Source of the DNA: CAYLZW01 sp964388085
Lineage (GTDB): Bacteria > Myxococcota > UBA727 > CAYLZW01
Reading direction: 5' to 3'
Assembly: GCA_964388085.1 (NCBI GenBank)
Contig: CAYLZW010000095.1
Coordinates: 1-19,205, forward strand
DNA length: 19,205 nucleotides
The translations under genes and the position numbers were made by a program. Positions 15,001 through 19,205 of the stretch are shown in pieces. Every line of letters starts with the position of its first letter. Positions within the stretch are counted from its first letter, which is position 1. The notes under the pieces were generated by a model. It had not been told where the DNA came from. It did no database searches and saw only the letters and a list, made by a program, of their open reading frames with translations.

Positions 15001-15342
15001 GCTCGCGGGCGATGGCTCCTCGTCATTGGCAGCGCGCGCCGATCCTTCCGCGAGCGACATCTCGGCCTGCCGCGCGAGCTCGGCGAACGAAGCGCCCGGG
15101 AGGGCGGTGAACGCGATCGTGCGCGGCCCCTCGTCGTCGTGCACGGCGAGGACGAGCGCCTCCGCGCCGCTGTAGCGCGAGAGGACGGACGCCACGGCGG
15201 CGAGCCACGCGGCATGGACGCTCATCCCGGTGCGATCACACCGGGCGTGCAGCGACGCGCGCGAGAACGCCACCGTACGCACGTGCGTGGCGACGGTGAT
15301 CGGCAGGTTCGCTCGACGAGGATGTGAGGTTGGCAGTTGCAC
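12007..15342 (-). CDS. Single-module non-ribosomal peptide synthetase (half C domain - A - PCP - TE), predicted glycine-activating
   Basis: 1111 residues. Residues 1-200 match only the C-terminal lobe of a condensation domain; the HHxxxDG catalytic motif is absent. The adenylation domain (about 210-725) has LFTSGSTGRPNG (364-375), NLYGPTETT (510-518), YRTGD (603-607), GREDQQVKLRGYRIELGEIE (621-640) and NGKMDK (713-718). The carrier domain has FFALGGDSL with phosphopantetheine serine 772. A type I thioesterase follows (about 828-1080) with AYSFGG (S901), D928 and H1057. Aligning the A domain by eye to GrsA gives pocket residues D411, I412, L415, Q454, L487, G489, L511, V519, W520 and K715, i.e. 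DILQLGLVWK, close to the known glycine code DILQLGLIWK. The GTG start overlaps a GAGGT site and an in-frame TAA lies three codons upstream, so no N-lobe is hidden upstream in frame. Confidence 0.92.
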   Translation of the reverse strand: MQLPTSHPRRANLPITVATHVRTVAFSRASLHARCDRTGMSVHAAWLAAVASVLSRYSGAEALVLAVHDDEGPRTIAFTALPGASFAELARQAEMSLAEGSARAANDEEPSPASVQLHLASPATTELRAPLELALWVRVDGEAIRLHADYHAGLFSEAFIGRLLAHLERLLDEGTRALERPIATLPMISDEERHFLVHELNAGAEEYERELCLHQLVERTAKERPGDVAALFPQQSGEVLTLTYRELDERANRLAHLLYREGVRRDEPVGVYARRTPELLCALLGILKAGAAYVPLDPAFPAARLALMSEDAALRFVVCERALERSAPPAARSIVIEEALADETLVRREPPLIEHDAMQLAYVLFTSGSTGRPNGVLVPHRAAVNLLSSMRKRPGFSRADRLLALATLSFDISVLELFLPLVCGAVVVVASREDAQRPARIAHLLEAHDVTVLQATPATWRMLVDDGWRGRSPGANHARSARGLKALCGGEALSQELASALIERTHELWNLYGPTETTVWSTAERVLPGEPISVGRPIDNTRVYVLDEQRCPQPLGVAGALWIGGDGVARGYLAGRQDPTTAAADAERFVSDPFAGAEHARMYRTGDVARLREDGKIELLGREDQQVKLRGYRIELGEIEAALERAPGVLRAVVVARGDEPALRRLVAYLTLDTTAGVSLDEAALERELARSLPDYMIPAAFVPLVSFPLTPNGKMDKRQLPDPSRLRRAPDALLGAPISEDERRLLRLFEETLRLWPLGTDENFFALGGDSLLAVRLCARVYEELSVRLSADALLEAPTVTKLARLLRERDARDAWQVEIQAGDARPPVFCLSGIGGHAIVFRALAARSDPQRRFFGLRWPGLDGAGAPHEDVVELARYFVSKLEESYPGDMPIYLAAYSFGGLVAYEMAVELLARGRAPALLALLDTPGPERSFAGEKLTRLAAHLHNLGKRPLSEKARYALRWLELGLPRLLARSERYYELVEDRGPGRRHLRAMRKAHERALRRYQARPYAGAATLFRALSLPLDVERRQDPRYGWGSSLLGRLDVVELRAPHMEMLHEPYVDRLAPAFRAALTRADASAWGPARSRPVDASAAASRAPETARALRP

Positions 15343-15457
15343 ACCTCGTTAGCTGCCACAGGCGAGCGCGCGCGACAAAGCCGATCGTGACCGCGGCATT
15401 TGCACGCCCGCCTGTCAGGAGGAGCAACGCGAGCGGTCGGGGAGGTATGCTCGCGCG

Positions 15458-16099
15458 ATGAGCCGATTCCCCCGCATCGACCTCGACGCGCTCGCGCTCG
15501 ACCAGGGCGTAGATTTGCGTGCAGCATTGGCGCGGCTCACCCTGCTCTACGCCGACGTCGACGAGCGCAATGTACGCAACACGCGCGGCCTCGCCCTGCC
15601 CTGCGGCCGCGGCTGCGACGGCTGTTGTCACGAGAGCGTGTTCCTGACGCCGCTCGAGTTCTATGGCGCGTGGGACCTGCTGCAGCGCTCTTATGACGAC
15701 GACACGCTCGACTACGTGGTCGATGAGGGCCTGCGCATCTACCTCGAGAACCAAGCGCTGATCGACGCCATCTCGGCGCCGCCGCCCAGCGAGGACACCG
15801 ACCACACGCGCGTAGCGCGCGCGCTCCGCTTCCGTTGTCCCATGCTCGGCGCGGACGGCGCGTGCCTCGTGTATCCCATGCGCGAGGTGCTCGCGCGCCT
15901 GTTCGGCTGCAGCTTCAACGACGACGGCGGCGTCTACGGCTGCGATATCGTCGGCGCTCACTTGAGCGGACAGACCGTGCGCCTCGTGCGCGCGCGCCCC
16001 ATGGCGATGCGCGTGCACGAGCTACCGCTCACGCAGCAGCAGCAGGTGTACCCCTATTACATTCACCGGCTCTATGGCGCCGCGCTCACGGCGGCGTGA
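15458..16099 (+). CDS. YkgJ-family cysteine-cluster protein (metal or Fe-S binding)
   Basis: A 213-residue soluble protein with the YkgJ/UPF0153-type cysteine pattern: CGRGCDGCC at 49-57 (CxxxCxxCC), then RCPMLGADGACLVYPMRE (C127, C136), C151 and YGCD (C162). Eight cysteines of this pattern are thought to bind zinc or an iron-sulfur cluster; the biochemical role of the family is not settled. ATG 15458 has GGGGAGG about a dozen bases upstream, somewhat long spacing; another ATG between them (15447) is out of frame. It is divergent from the NRPS gene, separated by 115 bp, which must hold both promoters. Confidence 0.87.
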   Translation: MSRFPRIDLDALALDQGVDLRAALARLTLLYADVDERNVRNTRGLALPCGRGCDGCCHESVFLTPLEFYGAWDLLQRSYDDDTLDYVVDEGLRIYLENQALIDAISAPPPSEDTDHTRVARALRFRCPMLGADGACLVYPMREVLARLFGCSFNDDGGVYGCDIVGAHLSGQTVRLVRARPMAMRVHELPLTQQQQVYPYYIHRLYGAALTAA

Positions 16100-16214
16100 T
16101 GAGGTCGCCGGAATCGCTGACGGCGCTGCCGTCGTCCTTGCGTACGGCAGAGAGGATGTGCAGGCGGTTCTTGAGCACCAGCGCGCAGCCGTCCGACTCT
16201 AGCGCGATCCCGGC

Positions 16215-16610
16215 TCAGGCAGGTACGAGCGGCTTGAGCGCCGCGAGCACGTCGACGTAGCTGACGATGCCGAGCAGCGTCCCGCCGTCGATGACGAGCA
16301 CGGCGCCGATGCGGTGGGCGAGCATCTCTTCGATGACCTGGCGCACGCTGGCGTCGGGCGGGAGCGCGTACACGTCGGGGTTCATGAGCTCTCGCACCGC
16401 GCGGCCGGTGCCGACCGGCGCCTTCCCCTCGACGCTCGGCGCGACGAGGCCGAGCACGTCGCGTTCGCTCAGCATGCCGACCACGCCGGTGTCGTCGACG
16501 ACGGGCAGGTGACGGACGTCGGCGAGCGCGAGCAGCCCGAGGGCCTCGCCGACGGTGGAGTCCGCGCGCAGGCGGACGGGCTCGGGCGTCATCAGATCTT
16601 TGGCCAGCAT
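16215..16610 (-). CDS. Two-CBS-domain protein
   Basis: 131 residues forming one Bateman module. CBS1 (about 5-58) has KDLMTPEPVRLRADSTVGEAL and HLPVVDDTGVVGMLSERDVL; CBS2 (about 72-128) has VRELMNPDVYALPPDASVRQV and GAVLVIDGGTLLGIVSYVDVL. Such stand-alone pairs bind adenosine nucleotides or SAM and often sense energy state; the target is unknown. ATG 16610 matches the usual MxAKDLMT start, but no strong Shine-Dalgarno is seen. After the TGA the same frame stays open for about 42 codons. It is divergent from the secreted paralog pair at 16752, with 141 bp between. Confidence 0.88.
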   Translation of the reverse strand: MLAKDLMTPEPVRLRADSTVGEALGLLALADVRHLPVVDDTGVVGMLSERDVLGLVAPSVEGKAPVGTGRAVRELMNPDVYALPPDASVRQVIEEMLAHRIGAVLVIDGGTLLGIVSYVDVLAALKPLVPA

Positions 16611-16751
16611 GAGCGGATGCTGTGCCGCGCGGGGGACGGAGGCAAGGGCGCCGTCGCGGAGCACGCGCCATCGCGGAGCCGTGCTTCGTCGTCGCTGCGC
16701 CGCGTTGACGGCCGGGGGCCAAGATGGGATCCGCGCGCGGACGGGAGAGTC

Positions 16752-17621
16752 ATGCTCACAGCGCCCCTCGCGGTGTCCCTGCTCGCGCTCAGCGCGGCGC
16801 TGGCGACGCCGCTCGTCCCCTCCGCGAGCGCCCACGGCACCGCTGCGTTGGCGCAAGCGGAGGCGGCGGCGGAGGCGTCCCCCGTCGTCGAGGATCCGCC
16901 CGCCGGCGACGTGACGCTGCCCGAAGGCGCCCGCGAGGTGCCGCCGAAGGAGGAGGCCAGCGGACCGCGCGCGCGCATGAGGGAGCGTCGCAAGCAGCGA
17001 GAGGCGGACGCCGAGGGGCTCGATCCGATCCTGACGACGGCGCTGCAGGTAGGCGCCGGCGTCGGCACCTGCGGCGTGTGCACGCTCGGCTACTGCGGCC
17101 TCAGCCTCGTCATCGGCGGCCCGCTCGGGCTGGTGCTGACGCCGCTCGGGCTGCCGCTCGTGACCGCGCTCGTCACCGGCGCCATCGACGCGGCGCTGTG
17201 CGGGGCCGTGGGGCTCAGCGTCGGATCGGTGCAGGCGCTGGTCGGCAACCAGCTCGGCAGCGAGGAAGGCAGCCTCTTGTGGCCCGCGCTCGCGGGCGCG
17301 GGCATCGGCGTCGGCGCGTCCGCGGTCGGGACGCTCGTTAGCCTCGCGCTCCCCCTCACGGGCTACGAGCCTCTGGAGCTCAAGCCCGGCGACACCTCGG
17401 TGGCGCTGGATGACCTCGTGGCGGTGTCGAACCCGGCCGCGCTCGCGCTGCAGGCGCTCACCTTGGGCGCGTGCGTGCTCGGCTGCGTCGCCATGCCCAT
17501 CGTGCCTGTCCTCGTCTACAGCCTCGTCGCTGAGCCCAAGGCGACCTTGCGGGGCACCGCGAGCGAGCTCGAGTCGGGGGCACCGGCGCCCTCGCCGTCC
17601 CGTATGGCGATGGCCTATTGA
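16752..17621 (+). CDS. Secreted/membrane protein of unrecognised family, paralog A
   Basis: 289 residues. A signal peptide (about 1-27, ending SASA) is followed by an Ala/Glu/Pro-rich linker with a strongly charged patch RARMRERRKQREADAE (about 73-88). About four hydrophobic segments then follow (roughly 97-130, 131-165, 176-200, 228-259), several cysteine-containing (C107, C110, C115, C150, C241, C245). The loop LVGNQLGSEEGSLLWPALA (163-181) is shared with the next gene, and both proteins end in a short hydrophobic motif with a terminal aromatic (here MAMAY). I do not recognise the family. The ATG has GGGAG a few bases upstream; the open frame continues upstream to 16314 only as a shadow of the CBS gene. 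The paralog follows 21 bp downstream in an apparent operon. Confidence 0.8.
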   Translation: MLTAPLAVSLLALSAALATPLVPSASAHGTAALAQAEAAAEASPVVEDPPAGDVTLPEGAREVPPKEEASGPRARMRERRKQREADAEGLDPILTTALQVGAGVGTCGVCTLGYCGLSLVIGGPLGLVLTPLGLPLVTALVTGAIDAALCGAVGLSVGSVQALVGNQLGSEEGSLLWPALAGAGIGVGASAVGTLVSLALPLTGYEPLELKPGDTSVALDDLVAVSNPAALALQALTLGACVLGCVAMPIVPVLVYSLVAEPKATLRGTASELESGAPAPSPSRMAMAY

Positions 17622-17642
17622 AGCTTCGGAAGGATGGTCGCG

Positions 17643-18530
17643 ATGCCGCTGCCGTTGTTCGTCGCCGCGCTCTCCCTGGCGCTCGGGATCGGCGCGCCCG
17701 CACCCGCGCCTGCGATCGCGGCGCCCCTCCTCGCGCAAGACGATCGACTCGAGGAAGACTTCGGGGATCCGCCGCCTCCGCCGCCTCCGCTCGACGCCGC
17801 CGAGGGAGAGCCGCCGCTCGATCCCGTCGGGGACGCGCCTGCGCTGCCGCCGCCCCTCGTCGAGGACACGCCGGACGCGCCCAGCCCTGACGACGACGAG
17901 GGCAACGAGGAGCGCGAGGCCGATGACGGCGGCGACGGGGAGAGCTCGGTGCTGCTCACGCGCGTCTTGCAGTACGGCGCCGGCGTCGGCACCGTCGCCC
18001 TCTGCGGCGCCCTCGGGGTCGGCGCTGGCTGCTGCGGCGTCACCTGCCTGACGGCGGCGCTGCAGCCGCTGCTGTTCTCGATGCCCCTGCTCACCCCCTG
18101 CTTGTCAGCGCTCTTCTCGACCGCCCTCGGCGCCGGCGCCGGCGCGGCTGCCGGCGCCGTGGAGGTGCTGGTGGGCAACACCTTCGGCGACGAGGAGGGC
18201 GCCTTTCTCTGGCCCACGCTGGCCGCCAGCGGCACCGGCGCCGGGCTGCTCGCCCTGGCCGGCGGCGCGACGGTGCTGAGCACGCTGCTCTCGCCGGCCT
18301 TCAACGCGCCGCAGCCGGGCAACCTGCAGTTCAACACCCCCGTCACCTGCCTGTTCTCGAGCGCCACCCTGCTCTTGTGCGGCGCCTGTTGCGTGTCGGC
18401 GCCGCTCGCGGGTGTGCTGACCTATGGCGCGATCGCGACCCCGAAGGCCCCCGCGGAGGAGGCCGCTGCGCTAAGCTCGGCGCCCCGAGGGCCAACGCTC
18501 GCGTCCACCGCGAGCGCCATGGCGTTTTAG
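17643..18530 (+). CDS. Secreted/membrane protein of unrecognised family, paralog B
   Basis: 295 residues. A signal peptide (about 1-27, PAIA-AP) precedes an acidic, proline-rich linker (about 33-101, with a run of seven prolines and DDDEGNEE). Hydrophobic segments follow at roughly 110-145, 146-172, 188-216 and 233-265, with cysteine pairs GCCGVTC and GACC. The loop LVGNTFGDEEGAFLWPTLA (176-194) matches paralog A nearly position for position (LVGNxxGxEEGxxLWPxLA), as does the GAGVGT segment and the C-terminal SAMAF. ATG 17643 is chosen because GGAAGG sits nine bases upstream; an ATG at 17634 directly abuts that site. The function is unknown; the domain plan suggests a periplasmic linker attached to a membrane bundle. 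Confidence 0.8.
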   Translation: MPLPLFVAALSLALGIGAPAPAPAIAAPLLAQDDRLEEDFGDPPPPPPPLDAAEGEPPLDPVGDAPALPPPLVEDTPDAPSPDDDEGNEEREADDGGDGESSVLLTRVLQYGAGVGTVALCGALGVGAGCCGVTCLTAALQPLLFSMPLLTPCLSALFSTALGAGAGAAAGAVEVLVGNTFGDEEGAFLWPTLAASGTGAGLLALAGGATVLSTLLSPAFNAPQPGNLQFNTPVTCLFSSATLLLCGACCVSAPLAGVLTYGAIATPKAPAEEAAALSSAPRGPTLASTASAMAF

Positions 18531-18628
18531 AGCGCTGATCCCGCGCCGTGTGCTGAGACACGCCCACGGGCGTTCTCCTGTCGTCCCGCTATGCTGGGCC
18601 GACTCGGAAGGACCTGAAGGCCAGAACC

Positions 18629-19205
18629 TTGGCGAAAGACGCGACGACGTTCCACGGTGGCGAGCCGGCCCTCTCCGCGCTGCCGGTCGCTCTCGGCGGC
18701 TTCCCCGTCGTGCGTCTGCTCGGCGAAGGCGGCATGGGCCGCGTCTACGCCTGTCGCGACGAGAAGCTCGACCGCTTCGTGGCCGTGAAGGTGCTGAAGC
18801 CCGATCTGGCCGAGCTGCCGCCCATCGTGCAGCGCTTCCTGCGCGAGGCGAAGGCCATGGCGCGCATCACGTCGAGCCACGTCGTCACCGTGCACGCGGT
18901 CGGCGAGGACAACGGCGTCCCCCTGCTCGTCATGGAGATGCTCGACGGCGAAGATCTCGCCGCCCGCGTGCAGCGCAAAGGCAGGCTCGAGGTCGGCGAG
19001 ACGCTGCGCTACCTGATGGACGCGGTGCGCGGCCTCAAGGACGCCGCCGACGCCGGCATCATCCACCGCGACGTCAAGCCGGCGAACCTGTTCCTCGTCG
19101 ACGGCGCCGTCAAGCTGACCGACTTCGGCCTGGCGCTGCCCGTCGGCGGGGACGCGCGCCTGACGCAGGACGGCCTCGTCGTCGGCACGCCGCACTACCT
19201 CGCGC
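18629..19205 (+). CDS. Hanks-type serine/threonine protein kinase (5' part, runs off window)
   Basis: The first 192 codons show an almost complete kinase fold: glycine loop LGEGGMGRVY (G32 onward), ATP lysine K54 in VAVKVLKP, the alpha-C glutamate in RFLREAKAMARI, catalytic loop HRDVKPAN (D148) and DFG (D165-G167). It continues to GTPHYLA at the window edge. This is a PknB/Pkn-like eukaryotic-type kinase, common in myxobacteria. The TTG at 18629 is the best start: it is in frame, has GAAGG about nine bases upstream, and leaves a 24-residue lead-in; no ATG or GTG fits before the kinase domain. It lies 98 bp after paralog B on the same strand. The regulatory C-terminal half is beyond the window. 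Confidence 0.92.
   Translation, partial: MAKDATTFHGGEPALSALPVALGGFPVVRLLGEGGMGRVYACRDEKLDRFVAVKVLKPDLAELPPIVQRFLREAKAMARITSSHVVTVHAVGEDNGVPLLVMEMLDGEDLAARVQRKGRLEVGETLRYLMDAVRGLKDAADAGIIHRDVKPANLFLVDGAVKLTDFGLALPVGGDARLTQDGLVVGTPHYLA

Noticed and set aside
15343..15457. Missing N-lobe of the NRPS condensation domain in another frame upstream
   Set aside because: Only 115 bp separate it from the divergent ykgJ-like gene, far too short, and an in-frame TAA closes the frame at 15349-15351.
18648..18658. GTTCCACGGTGG near the kinase start as a third parS
   Set aside because: The central CACGTG palindrome is broken by an extra G and the right half does not match; it is also inside the kinase coding frame.

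Overview
The window is very GC-rich, gene-dense bacterial DNA with long antisense shadow ORFs and frequent GTG starts. The gene content suggests a myxobacterium-like member of Myxococcota: rsmG-parA-parB with consensus parS sites, a sigma-54 activator without a sensor domain, an NRPS, a Ser/Thr kinase and secreted proteins with acidic/proline linkers. This taxonomic call is inference. No rRNA, tRNA, CRISPR array or insertion sequence was seen.

Region 1 (1-5040, minus strand) is an origin-proximal chromosome-segregation cluster. Reading leftward it runs: a small unrecognised gene, a ComEA-like helix-hairpin-helix protein, a perfect 16-bp hairpin, dtd, rsmG, parA, parB, and the first codons of another gene at the left edge (possibly a bactofilin). 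Two identical parS sites (2324 and 3562) lie between these genes. Two unrelated arrays of 13-bp direct repeats flank parAB. The parA gene also carries a 15-bp repeat that encodes an Ala-Val-Ala-rich tail. A 649-bp gene-free stretch (4392-5040) with DnaA-box-like motifs, short dyads and an AT-rich patch precedes dnaN and is a candidate origin.

Region 2 (5041-8059, plus strand) has dnaN followed by a fused homocysteine S-methyltransferase / methylenetetrahydrofolate reductase.

Region 3 (8066-11053) looks like a self-contained sulfur-anion transport locus. Two half-size YeeE/YedE proteins and a TauE/SafE exporter run leftward. A near-perfect sigma-54 promoter (9825-9839) lies just upstream of tauE, and TGAAAC repeats lie about 150-200 bp further upstream. 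A sensorless sigma-54 activator is divergently encoded next to those repeats.

Region 4 (11133-16610) holds ttcA (tRNA 2-thiocytidine synthesis), a one-module NRPS (half C domain - A - PCP - TE) whose A-domain pocket reads as glycine-like, a YkgJ-type cysteine-cluster protein, and a two-CBS-domain protein.

Region 5 (16752-19205, plus strand) has two adjacent paralogous secreted/membrane proteins of no family I recognise, followed by the 5' part of a Hanks-type Ser/Thr kinase that runs off the window.
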